From NCBI RefSeq assembly GCF_004340205.1, contig NZ_SLWB01000018.1, forward strand, positions 1 through 64,000: a stretch of DNA of 64,000 nt, read 5' to 3'. The DNA is from Acetobacteroides hydrogenigenes. Its GTDB lineage: Bacteria; Bacteroidota; Bacteroidia; Bacteroidales; ZOR0009. The position numbers and the translations under genes are program-made. A model generated the notes under the pieces. It worked only from the letters and a program-made list of their open reading frames with translations. It was not told where the DNA came from and ran no database searches. Every line of letters begins with the position of its first letter. Within the stretch, counting starts at the first letter, position 1. Below are positions 1-8,019 of this stretch, one piece after another.

Positions 1-81
1 ACAGTTGCTCTCTATCCTTCTCCAATCGTCTTCCGAAAATACAACTCTCAGAGTACAATTGGTCCTCTCTTTTTTGGGCAT
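1..81 (-). CDS. Possible start of a protein of unknown function, cut by the window edge
   Basis: An ATG at 81 opens a frame that stays open for 27 codons to the left edge. The visible peptide starts MPKKERTNCTLRV and is charged, with no recognisable motif. No Shine-Dalgarno sequence is evident in front of it. It lies downstream of cobJ-cbiC on the same strand, about 300 bases away across repeat-rich DNA, so operon membership cannot be judged. It may be a chance frame; the sequence to the left is needed to decide. Confidence 0.2.
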   Translation of the reverse strand, partial: MPKKERTNCTLRVVFSEDDWRRIESNC

Positions 82-93
82 GCAAACATACGA

Positions 94-372
94 GGGCACA
101 GGGATTTAGATGTGAGATATGAGATATGAGATGTGAGATATGAGATGTGAGATATGAGATATGAGATAGCCATTCTTTTGACTTCTTTGACTTATCTAAC
201 TTCCATCTATCTCCGTTTAACTTCCTCTTCTGAGTTTCTCATCAGCGTCCATCCCCCTGCCCCTTTATCCAAGGGGGACTGGCGTTTAATAACCGCTGTG
301 CTTATCCTGTAACTTCTTCTAACTTCCGCATACCTCCGTTTAACTACTGTAGTCTCTTCTGAATTCTCTTCT
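94..372. repeat. Intergenic simple-sequence and polypyrimidine repeat, copy 1
   Basis: This gap downstream of cobJ-cbiC holds no credible gene. Positions 94-112 carry a GGGCACAGGGATTTAGATGTG segment, then 113-170 repeat GAGATATGAGATGT-like units. Next come pyrimidine-rich blocks built from AACTTC and TCCGTTTAAC words (176-235 and 305-372), with a short GC-rich piece between. The same module recurs at 2945-3130, on the far side of cobI. It resembles low-complexity intergenic filler; any role as a recombination or termination site is inference. Confidence 0.6.
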
Positions 373-376
373 GCCA

Positions 377-1783
377 CTACACTCCCTCGCCGGGATGCAT
401 GGCCTCGGCCTCGTCCCACGAGAGGATGGCGTTGATGATGGTGGCCGCCACGTTGCTTCCGCCCTTTCGTCCCTCTACAATTATAGCAGGGATTTGGCTG
501 CAGCCGTACTTCAACCTCCACTTCGACTCCTTAACGTTGACAAAGCCAACGGGTGCCGCCACTACGCCACAGGGCTGTGCGGTGCCCCTCCGGATATGCT
601 TGGTGAGCTCGATAAGCGCTGTAGGCGCGTTACCAAAGGCGTAAAGCGCATCGGGATGCTCCTCCACGGCCAGCTGTACCCCTGCCTGCGTGCGGGTGAT
701 GTTGCCCTGTGCGGCCATCACCGCTACGCGGGGATCGTCGAGGTAGCACTTTACCTCTATCCCCAGCTTATCGACCATTGCCTTGCGGATACCGCTTGTT
801 ACCATGCGCACGTCGGTAACCACCACAGGCGGCCTACCCGAGAAAAACTTTTTATGCAGCGACGCGATAACCCCATCGGTGAGGTAAAGCATCTTGGCAA
901 CGCCGAAGTCGGCCGTGGTATGGATGCAGTGCAGCGATGCCCACAGGTGCTCTAGGCTCATGCCCGTAGCATCCAGCTCCGAAAGAATCGTTCTGAAGCT
1001 CTCGTTCATAATCATCCTACCAACGTTATCCTCCGACTTTTGCTCCTCGGAATAGTAGCCCCTAGGGGTTACAATAATGTTATCCTTATATTTAGATTGG
1101 CTGTTGCCAATAATCACCACCGTGAACATATCGGCCATGTCGGCGCGTAAGTCGGCCAAGCGCACCACCTCGGTACTCTGATGCTCCCTACCCACATGGT
1201 GGGCCAACCCTACGGGGGTGTCGGGCGAGCGATGCTGCAGGAAGATTTCCTTTAGGCGGCTGAGCTGCCAGTAGCGGTCGTGGCTGTAGGGGTTGTAAAC
1301 GGCCGTCACAAAGTCGGCAGATGCGGCAGCCTCAATCCTGCGCTCGATGGTTTGCCAAGGGGTGAGCAGATCGCTTAGGGAGATGGAGCAGAAATCGTGG
1401 CCAAGCGGCGCCCCCAGCAGGGCAGCGCCTGCAAACATGGCGCTGATACCGGGCACCACCTCAATCTCCACATCGTCGGCGGCGTTCTGCAGCTTCATCT
1501 CCCACATCAGCGAGGCCATGCCGTACACGCCCGAGTCGCCGCTGCTAACCACGGCAACCGTCTTCCCAAGCCTAGCCATATCGAAGGCTGCCACGGCGCG
1601 CTCGCGCTCCTTTTTCATGCCCGTGCCGCAGGTCTCCTTCTCCCCTATTAGGGAGGATATCAGCTTTAGGTACAGCTTGTACCCCACAATAACATCGGAA
1701 GCACCGATGGCCGCCACCGCCTGTGGCGTGATTTGCTCGCTAGAGCCGGGACCAATCCCAACTACATATATTTTACTTGCCAT
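377..1783 (-). CDS. cobJ-cbiC: CobJ-CbiC fusion: precorrin-3B C17-methyltransferase / precorrin-8X methylmutase
   Basis: A 468-residue fusion of two corrin-ring enzymes. Residues about 1-245 are a tetrapyrrole (uroporphyrin/corrin) methylase with the N-terminal VVGIGPGS glycine motif and a GDSGVYG loop; this CobJ/CbiH step methylates C17 and contracts the ring. Residues about 250-468 are CbiC, which moves the C11 methyl to C12; the IHTTADF motif carries the catalytic histidine of that family. The start was set at the ATG at 1783 (MASKIYVVG) because the frame further upstream only reads through a 42-bp tandem repeat. It follows cobI on the same strand and is probably the end of the riboswitch-controlled operon. 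The fusion order is seen directly; pathway placement is family knowledge. Confidence 0.9.
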   Translation of the reverse strand: MASKIYVVGIGPGSSEQITPQAVAAIGASDVIVGYKLYLKLISSLIGEKETCGTGMKKERERAVAAFDMARLGKTVAVVSSGDSGVYGMASLMWEMKLQNAADDVEIEVVPGISAMFAGAALLGAPLGHDFCSISLSDLLTPWQTIERRIEAAASADFVTAVYNPYSHDRYWQLSRLKEIFLQHRSPDTPVGLAHHVGREHQSTEVVRLADLRADMADMFTVVIIGNSQSKYKDNIIVTPRGYYSEEQKSEDNVGRMIMNESFRTILSELDATGMSLEHLWASLHCIHTTADFGVAKMLYLTDGVIASLHKKFFSGRPPVVVTDVRMVTSGIRKAMVDKLGIEVKCYLDDPRVAVMAAQGNITRTQAGVQLAVEEHPDALYAFGNAPTALIELTKHIRRGTAQPCGVVAAPVGFVNVKESKWRLKYGCSQIPAIIVEGRKGGSNVAATIINAILSWDEAEAMHPGEGV

Positions 1784-1860
1784 AGCATAATTATTTTCTT
1801 CTCTTTCTCCGTCGGTTTCAACTGACAATAGTGAATAATAGTTCCGAGAGCTTTGGGGCT

Positions 1861-2154
1861 GCTTTTCCCTTAGCAAAACATCTACCTGAGAGGTCGGATT
1901 GAGCTTTTCCCTTGGTAAAACATCTACCCGAGGGCTCCGATTGAGTTTTTCCCTTGGTGAAACATCTACCCGAGCACTCCGATTGAGCTTTTCCCTTGGT
2001 GAAACATCTACCCGAGCACTCCGATTGAGCTTTTCCCTTGGTAAAACATCTACCCGAGCACTCCGATTGAGCTTTTCCCTTGGTAAAACATCTACCCGAG
2101 CACTCCGATTGAACTTTTCCCTTAGTGAAATATCTACCCGAGAGGTCGGATTGT
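1861..2154. repeat. 42-bp minisatellite, seven tandem copies
   Basis: Seven copies start at 1861, 1903, 1945, 1987, 2029, 2071 and 2113, an exact 42-base pitch. Each holds a CTTTTCCCTTGGTRAAACA core followed by TCTACCCGAG and CTCCGATTGA. Central copies are nearly identical and end copies diverge (AGAGGTCGG in place of AGCACTCCG). Because 42 is a multiple of three and the unit lacks stops, both strands stay open across it. This creates a false N-terminal extension of cobJ-cbiC (14-residue units with VDV and PREKLN). It sits in the cobI-cobJ gap. Confidence 0.9.
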
Positions 2155-2220
2155 CTAAATCTGTCAAGTCTGTAAGACCAGACAAGTTTGCCTTGGCATA
2201 TATACCATTCTAGACCTTCC

Positions 2221-2922
2221 TTAATCGCCGAAATACGGGAATATCACCACGGCGAAGTAGGGTATGGCTCGTTCCTTCAGGTCGTCGGCACAGGAGGTTA
2301 CGAACTGCTTACCTGTACCCAGATATTCGGCATAGAAGAATGGTCGCTCAATCCCCTTTAGGAAATTGTACCAGCCATCCAGCACCTTTGGCTTCATCAC
2401 CACCAGCGCCTCATTGCCTGTTAGCTTCTGCTCTATCTCGGTAAAGGAGCTGGGCAGGGCGATAACCGAAAAGCGTCCGTTACCCTCAACCAGCGGTAGC
2501 CCCATCTCCGATGCGCCGTGCACAAAGGCGGGCATCCCCGGGATAAGGTAAAAGGGTATCCTATCCTGCCGTATGAGCTTTAGGATGTAGCCAAAGGTGC
2601 TGTAGAAGAGGATATCGCCTTCGCTTACCACCACCACCTTAAGCCCCTTTTCGTACTCCTTTCGGATGATGGAGTAGGCCTCAAGGTAGTTGCGCTCGCG
2701 ATCCTCGGCCCCCATTGGAAGGCTTAGCGGAATGGCCTTATGCGCCATGTCGAGCTTTTGTAGGATAGGTAGCGAAAAGCTGCTAGCCCTACCATCGGCC
2801 ATGCTGGTTGCCGGGTAGAATATTACATCGGCCAGCTGGAGCATGCGTAGCCCCTTTACGGTTATCAGGTCGGGGTCGCCAGGACCAAGGCCGACGCCTG
2901 TTATTGGATATAGCGTATTCAT
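2221..2922 (-). CDS. cobI: CobI/CbiL: precorrin-2 C20-methyltransferase
   Basis: A 233-residue SAM-dependent tetrapyrrole methylase that adds the C20 methyl group to (cobalt-)precorrin-2 early in corrin synthesis. The N-terminus has [16 protein letters not shown] and a following [10 protein letters not shown] segment, both typical of Cob[17 protein letters not shown] stretch forms the second SAM/substrate loop, and [12 protein letters not shown] matches the CobI pattern. The start is the ATG at 2922 (MNTLYPITG); the frame extends 18 codons further but those encode unrelated low-complexity sequence from the intergenic repeat. It lies between the ABC transporter ATPase and cobJ-cbiC on the same strand. 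Length fits the family. Confidence 0.88.
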   Translation of the reverse strand: MNTLYPITGVGLGPGDPDLITVKGLRMLQLADVIFYPATSMADGRASSFSLPILQKLDMAHKAIPLSLPMGAEDRERNYLEAYSIIRKEYEKGLKVVVVSEGDILFYSTFGYILKLIRQDRIPFYLIPGMPAFVHGASEMGLPLVEGNGRFSVIALPSSFTEIEQKLTGNEALVVMKPKVLDGWYNFLKGIERPFFYAEYLGTGKQFVTSCADDLKERAIPYFAVVIFPYFGD

Positions 2923-2944
2923 TGGGTTTATTTTATTTCTTTTT

Positions 2945-3130
2945 TCAACACAGAGACACGGAGACACAGAGGGCACAGGAATTTAGATGTGTGATATGAG
3001 ATATGCGATGTGCGATATGCGATGCCTTCTCTGACTTCTTCAACTTCTTCTAACTTCCGTTTACCTCCGTTTAACTTCATCTAAACTTCCGTTCAACTTC
3101 TCTGACTTCTCTGACTTCTTTAACTTCTTC
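2945..3130. repeat. Intergenic simple-sequence and polypyrimidine repeat, copy 2
   Basis: This gap upstream of cobI repeats the module seen near the left edge. A CACAGAGACACGGAGACACAG run is followed by GGGCACAGGAATTTAGATGTG, degenerate GATATGCGATGTGC units (2988-3023), and a long pyrimidine tract of ACTTCTTCTAACTTCCG words to about 3130. The tract overlaps the last codons of the upstream ATPase gene. Two copies bracketing cobI and cobJ-cbiC suggest a mobile or recombining intergenic module, though no transposase is visible. Confidence 0.6.
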
Positions 3131-4205
3131 CAGGTTCACTTGCAACTGCCTCTACCTTCTGCTTTGCCTGGCACTGCTCCACCTTGTCCACCAGCTCGTC
3201 TATCGACTTATGGTGCGACACGGGCACCTCCTCGAAGAAAAGGGTGTAGGGCTTCTCGGCATGGGTAGCTATCTGTAGCCAAAAGGAGTCGCGGTTGGCC
3301 GAGTGCTCGAGCTTTATCCCACGGCGGGCAAAGGCTCTACGCAGCAGGGTAAAGTGAAAGCCATGCCCCGCAACAGGCAGCGTAGCGTGATACTCGTAGG
3401 CCACCTTAAATAGGCCTGTACGCACATCGAACTGCACGTTGGTTTGTCCAAAGAGGTTGTTAAAGACGCCCGACAGCAACAGGTCTTCGGGACTGCCCAC
3501 ATCCAGCGGACCATTACGGTGCAGTATCCACAGCTTATCGGCCATCTGTAGCGCCAGCTCCATATCGTGGGTCGACATTAGGATAGACTTCTGCGACTTG
3601 GAGGCCAGCGTTCTCAGCAGCTGCATTATCTCCACGCGTGTAGGAAGGTCGAGGAATGCCGTTGGCTCGTCGAGCACAATCAGCGGCGTATCCTGCGCCA
3701 TAGCCTTAGCGATAACGGCCTTTTGCCGCTCGCCGTCGCTTAGGTTGCTCAGCAGCTCCTTGCGCTTATGGGCAATCTGGCAGCACTCCATAGCCTCAGC
3801 AACCATTGCCCTATCCTCCTTCGACATCCTACCCAAAAAGCCGGTGTAGGGGCTGCGGCCGTAGCCCACCAGCTCCTCTACCGTTGCGTTGGGTACCGAA
3901 AGCCTATCGGTAAGCACAACGCTTAGTTCCTTAGCCAAATCGTGGGCGTTAAGCGTTGCCACCTCGCGCCCGCCAATGGTAACGCTGCCGCTTAGCGCAG
4001 GCTGAAAGCCGCACAGCGTACGGATGAGCGTGCTCTTCCCCGTACCGTTGGCACCAAGGAGGCATACCAAGTTCCCCCTTTCGAGCGTGGCGTTTAGGTT
4101 GGGAGCAACCACCTTACCACCGGAGTAACCTATGGTAAGGTCGCTGATGTCCAACATAGGCGCCATCTTTTGTTTAGAAGTATGATGCTTACTCTCCATC
4201 GGCAT
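3120..4205 (-). CDS. ABC transporter ATP-binding protein, cobalamin/siderophore (FecE/BtuD) type
   Basis: A 361-residue ATPase that would energise the neighbouring permease. Visible motifs are Walker A GANGTGKST, a signature LSDGERQ, Walker B LIVLDEPTAF and the switch histidine in MSTHDME. The ATPase core ends near residue 255. About 100 further residues (PVAGHGFHFTLLRR, then a charged C-terminus) are not part of the minimal domain and are unidentified. The start at 4205 (MPMESK) overlaps the permease stop and follows a GAAGA stretch; a later ATG at 4166 is possible. Substrate is inferred from the B12 riboswitch and the corrin-synthesis neighbours; haem or a siderophore is possible. Confidence 0.85.
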   Translation of the reverse strand: MPMESKHHTSKQKMAPMLDISDLTIGYSGGKVVAPNLNATLERGNLVCLLGANGTGKSTLIRTLCGFQPALSGSVTIGGREVATLNAHDLAKELSVVLTDRLSVPNATVEELVGYGRSPYTGFLGRMSKEDRAMVAEAMECCQIAHKRKELLSNLSDGERQKAVIAKAMAQDTPLIVLDEPTAFLDLPTRVEIMQLLRTLASKSQKSILMSTHDMELALQMADKLWILHRNGPLDVGSPEDLLLSGVFNNLFGQTNVQFDVRTGLFKVAYEYHATLPVAGHGFHFTLLRRAFARRGIKLEHSANRDSFWLQIATHAEKPYTLFFEEVPVSHHKSIDELVDKVEQCQAKQKVEAVASEPGRS

Positions 4206-5247
4206 TAGATTTTCTTCGACGTAGTATAACGGATATGACAACAGGTGCACCCACAAAAGCGGTAACCGAGTTTACGGGTAGAGCCGTTTCGAAACCGGGC
4301 ATGCGGGCAATAAGGTTACACAGCAGCGCGGTGGCCACTCCAAACAGAGCCGTAAATACCACCAGGTAAACATGGTTGGATGTCCGAACCAGATACTTTG
4401 CTAAATGGGGAACGGCCAATCCTATAAATATAATCGGTCCACAAAAGGCTGTTACGATGGCCGTGAGTATACCCGACACCAAAATTATCAGCACCCGCGC
4501 TCGGCCTACCCTTACGCCTAGGTTGCTGGCGTAACGGTCGCCCAACGAAATAAGGTTAAGCTGCTTTGACAGAAAAAAGGCAACCAGCGAGAAGAGCACG
4601 GTAATGGCGGCAAACATCATCGACTTGCCAAGCGATAGGCGGCTAAAGCTGCCTAACCCCCAAATCACGTAGCTGTGCACATCGGCCTCGCGGCTAAAAT
4701 ACTTAAGGATGCCCACCATCGAGTTGGCCAGATAGCCAAACATCACCCCCAAGATTAGCACCCCCAGCGTGCCGCCAATCCGTTTAGAGATTGACAGGAT
4801 TACCAGCAGCACCGCCAGGGAGCCCGCCAACGACGATAGGATGATGGTGAAATCGCCCCAAAAGCCTAGCATGCTTAGCGAGATGTTGAGCAGCTGCCCC
4901 GTAGCCATAACCACCACGGCAACCCCTAAGCTCGCCCCTGAGGATATCCCCAGCACCGATGGACCAGCCAGCGGATTGCGGAAAAGGGTCTGCATCATCA
5001 GCCCTGCAATACCCAGCCCCATGCCCGCTGCCGCAGCGGTAATAGCCTGAGGCAGGCGCGTACGTAGCAGGATATTCTCCCAAACTGGGTTGGATGAAGC
5101 ACCACCTGTGAAAACTTCGACCACGTTTCTGAATGGAATATACACCGATCCCAATGCTAGGTTTAAACCAAAAAGCACCAACGAGGCGGCCAGCCCCAGA
5201 AGAGCCACCAACACCCATCGCTTACCCGATACGCGTACCTCCTCCAC
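4189..5247 (-). CDS. ABC transporter permease, FecCD/BtuC family
   Basis: A 352-residue inner-membrane permease with about ten hydrophobic segments. Typical FecCD/BtuC features are visible: RLPQAITAAAAGMGLGIAGLMMQ near residue 65, the NPLAGPSVLGISSGASLG motif, and AFCGPIIFIGLAVPHLAK near residue 265, which forms the coupling region to the ATPase. It starts with GTG at 5247, sharing bases with the TAG stop of the binding-protein gene (TAGTG), so the two are translationally coupled. Its stop overlaps the ATPase start. It probably moves a corrinoid or similar chelate from periplasm to cytoplasm. Confidence 0.9.
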   Translation of the reverse strand: MEEVRVSGKRWVLVALLGLAASLVLFGLNLALGSVYIPFRNVVEVFTGGASSNPVWENILLRTRLPQAITAAAAGMGLGIAGLMMQTLFRNPLAGPSVLGISSGASLGVAVVVMATGQLLNISLSMLGFWGDFTIILSSLAGSLAVLLVILSISKRIGGTLGVLILGVMFGYLANSMVGILKYFSREADVHSYVIWGLGSFSRLSLGKSMMFAAITVLFSLVAFFLSKQLNLISLGDRYASNLGVRVGRARVLIILVSGILTAIVTAFCGPIIFIGLAVPHLAKYLVRTSNHVYLVVFTALFGVATALLCNLIARMPGFETALPVNSVTAFVGAPVVISVILRRRKSNADGE

Positions 5248-6443
5248 TACCGTTTCCTCCTTTCCTTAGGTGCCACCACCTCGTTGCTGTAGGTAAGCGT
5301 ATCGTAAAATACGCGCCTATACTTGGGTAGCAGCTCGGGGTGGAAAAAGGAGATGTAGTCGGCCAGCATCTGATGCGGACGAACAGGGTTTATCTCGTCG
5401 TAAGGTGTTTCGCGAAGGTTTATCAGCATTACCTTACGGTTCTTAAAGGCATCGAAGTAGCCGTAGCGGGCATCCTCGGCCAATAGCGAGGCGCTATTAA
5501 ACCCAGCTGGACTGCTGGTGCGTAACCTCCAAAAGTCGCAGTGAGCGGCCTTCTGGTAAATGGTTTCAAAGTCGACTGTAGAGCCGCCCTTATTCTTATC
5601 CTTTATTATATAATCGGCACCGGCATCCTTAAAGTAGATGGCGTAGAAGCTCTCGCCACCGGGCACATACCAGCTGTCGCCCTTCATCTTCCCCGAAAAA
5701 ACGGTTGGCCTACTCTTTACGTTAGCCGCCAACGCCTTTAGCCTTAAATACTCCTTTTCGGCATGGGCAAAAATACGGTTGGCCTCAGCCTCCTGTCCCG
5801 TAAATATGGCAATCAGCTTAATCCACTCGGCACGTGCCAACGGCGTTGTCTCGTCGTAGGCGGTAATGGGAACAAGATGCAGCCCCAGTCCTACAATAGC
5901 CTCGTAGCCGCCAGCCTTTATGGGCGACACAAAAACCACATCGGGATTTAGTCCAGCAATCTTCTCCACATCGAAGTTACCCTCCTTGCCCAGCCTCAAG
6001 ATCTTACCATCGGCAATTCGTGCCTTAATGTCCTTATTAAAAAGATAGTCGCTGCTGTTAATACCCACCAAACTACCAATGGCATTAAGCTCGGTAAAGT
6101 AGGCTATTTGGGTTGATGATAGGCAGATGGTACGCTCGAGCGGCACCTTTATGGAGTTGGGATATTGCGCTACGCCCCTTTTGCTTCTAGGCTCCACAAT
6201 AATATCACCCAGCACCTCGGTCGAATCAATCGGGTTGAGGATAAGGATACGCTTTACCCCCTTCTTCTCGTAAACCTTAAAGCCCTTGGCATACCTCATA
6301 GGTTGTAGCTTACCGCCAAACTCATCGGCAATGCGCTTGGCCGTGTTAACCTCGCCAACACACGACTCCACCCAAGGAAGTAGCATTAGCACCGCCATCT
6401 CCATTAGGATATACCGCAATCGGACTGCTCGTTTAGTATTCAT
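5247..6443 (-). CDS. Periplasmic substrate-binding lipoprotein, FecB/BtuF type
   Basis: A 398-residue binding protein for the downstream permease and ATPase. A hydrophobic N-terminal stretch (YILMEMAVLMLLPWVESC) ends in a cysteine about residue 28, a plausible though atypical lipobox. Class III binding-protein features follow: IKVPLERTICLSSTQIAYF, a KILRLGKEGNFDVEKIAGLNPDVVF segment starting near residue 150, and a C-terminal HPELLPKY segment. It captures the ligand after TonB-dependent passage of the outer membrane and hands it to the permease. The cobalamin assignment rests on context; fold assignment is firm. Confidence 0.82.
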   Translation of the reverse strand: MNTKRAVRLRYILMEMAVLMLLPWVESCVGEVNTAKRIADEFGGKLQPMRYAKGFKVYEKKGVKRILILNPIDSTEVLGDIIVEPRSKRGVAQYPNSIKVPLERTICLSSTQIAYFTELNAIGSLVGINSSDYLFNKDIKARIADGKILRLGKEGNFDVEKIAGLNPDVVFVSPIKAGGYEAIVGLGLHLVPITAYDETTPLARAEWIKLIAIFTGQEAEANRIFAHAEKEYLRLKALAANVKSRPTVFSGKMKGDSWYVPGGESFYAIYFKDAGADYIIKDKNKGGSTVDFETIYQKAAHCDFWRLRTSSPAGFNSASLLAEDARYGYFDAFKNRKVMLINLRETPYDEINPVRPHQMLADYISFFHPELLPKYRRVFYDTLTYSNEVVAPKERRKR

Positions 6444-6503
6444 AGCTCAACTATTTTAAACAGGATAAGCCGCAACCTGCTACCAGCAAGCCACGGCCAC
6501 CCA

Positions 6504-7958
6504 TTACATATATCTTTCTACTTTTCTTTTTACCCACTTACTAGTAAGCACAGCACCGCTCACGCTAACCACCAGTCCGGATAGGCAAACCAGCAGCAGC
6601 AGCGTCTTACGCAGCCACTCGTGCTCCTTTAGCCACTGTATATTAAATGTGTGCAGCGCCCTGTAGAGCCAACGTTCGGCTCGGCGCGAGGCATCGTACA
6701 CCGTGACCAGCTCGCCAGTTTGGGTGGATACATACACCCACGAGCGGTTGGCATCCGTCAGCTCCATCTTCAGCACGGGCAACGGTCGGGCCCCCATTCG
6801 GGTAAGCTGGTAGTAGTTGTCGAACTTCTGAAGCAGCTCGCGCCTCTGAGGCACGTAGCCAAACACCTTTTTCGCATAGCCTACCACATCGGCAACCTTA
6901 TATCCTTCTAAAGGTGCAACAGAGTCGCCCTTGATTAGGAAAACCTCTGGCTCGTAGGTGCCCTTGCTAAAGAGCTGGTAGCACGGTTTGCCCAACGAGG
7001 AGGCAAATACCACCCGCTTTACATCACCCCGAGAGGCCAGCAGCCCCTGTAGCGCAGGGAAGCTCTGCCTGTAAGCATCGCGCTTCACCTTGGGCTGGTT
7101 CCACTCCTTCTGGTAATCCACCGACTCGTCGCTTTTGGCAATCCAGCTGGGGACTCCCGCCACCGAGATGTAGGCGCTAAGGCAGAAGGTTAGGGTGAAG
7201 ATGCCGAAGTAGAAGCCCACCACATGGTGCCATCGTATCCAAGCCTTTGTATATGGCGAAGAAAAGCCTCGGCTTCCCCGCCTCATTCGTATAATCCCCA
7301 CAACCACACCGCAGAGGCACATCACCGCACCCAGCACCAGTAGGGCAAGCAGCAACGAGTTCCAGAACGGATGGTTGATGGAGAGGTATTTAAAAATTAT
7401 GTAGTGAGGAATGGCACCAACCAGCGCCCAAAAGCGTTCGCTGCGCGTGGTTAGCTGCACAATGGTGCCGCTCTTAGCTGCTACATACACCACCGACCTA
7501 TCCTTATCGGCAAAGTAAACCTTATATATGGGCAATGATGACTGGTACTGCTCCCAAGGAAGCCAGATATCAAGCGTTGATATTTCGGTAACCCTAGCCG
7601 TATCGGCCGAAACCACCCGCTGAGCTGCAGCAATGCAATCCTTTCGGGTAGGTTTAGCCACCTTGGTAAGGCTATCGGCATAGTACGTTTTGGCCGTGCG
7701 AGCCATCTTACCAACACGGTAAACCGCCCTCCCCTCCTGCATCTCCAAGGTAATGGTACCCTTACCCAGCTCGGCAGGGAAGAGAAGCGAACGGGCAGCA
7801 GAGGAATCAACCGCTGCCAGAGATCTAAAAGCTTCTGTCTGGCTATAGTGCGGAAATCCGACGAAAACCAGCACCATCCCAGACAGAAACCAAACACAGA
7901 ATAGAATGCTAAGCAGCATTCCCAGAACCTTATGAATCTTTACAAAAAGTTTTACCAT
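6504..7958 (-). CDS. PepSY-associated transmembrane protein (PiuB-like)
   Basis: A 484-residue inner-membrane protein of the PepSY-TM family. Transmembrane helices are visible at about 10-33 (LGMLLSILFCVWFLSGMVLVF), 195-220, 240-265 and near the C-terminus (LLLLVCLSGLVVSVSG), with two large periplasmic loops holding PepSY-like sequence. The HKVLGM and WIRWHHVVGFY histidines are typical; proteins of this family occur with siderophore, haem and corrinoid uptake genes and may have a reductase-like role. The start at 7958 (MVKLFVKIHK) was preferred because the first helix follows directly. It lies between the TonB receptor and the binding protein. Its biochemical activity is not established. Confidence 0.8.
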   Translation of the reverse strand: MVKLFVKIHKVLGMLLSILFCVWFLSGMVLVFVGFPHYSQTEAFRSLAAVDSSAARSLLFPAELGKGTITLEMQEGRAVYRVGKMARTAKTYYADSLTKVAKPTRKDCIAAAQRVVSADTARVTEISTLDIWLPWEQYQSSLPIYKVYFADKDRSVVYVAAKSGTIVQLTTRSERFWALVGAIPHYIIFKYLSINHPFWNSLLLALLVLGAVMCLCGVVVGIIRMRRGSRGFSSPYTKAWIRWHHVVGFYFGIFTLTFCLSAYISVAGVPSWIAKSDESVDYQKEWNQPKVKRDAYRQSFPALQGLLASRGDVKRVVFASSLGKPCYQLFSKGTYEPEVFLIKGDSVAPLEGYKVADVVGYAKKVFGYVPQRRELLQKFDNYYQLTRMGARPLPVLKMELTDANRSWVYVSTQTGELVTVYDASRRAERWLYRALHTFNIQWLKEHEWLRKTLLLLVCLSGLVVSVSGAVLTSKWVKRKVERYM

Positions 7959-8019
7959 ACCAATATGCTGTAAAAGGGATAGGCTAACCAACATCGGCTA
8001 CCTACCCCTCCAGTATAAG

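Noticed and set aside
399-1790. Plus-strand open frames opposite cobJ-cbiC
   Set aside because: Shadows of the minus-strand gene, which has clear methylase and methylmutase motifs.
1784-2185. N-terminal extension of cobJ-cbiC with 14-residue repeats
   Set aside because: The extension is the 42-bp minisatellite read through by chance; the methylase domain begins at the ATG at 1783, and both strands are open across the repeat.
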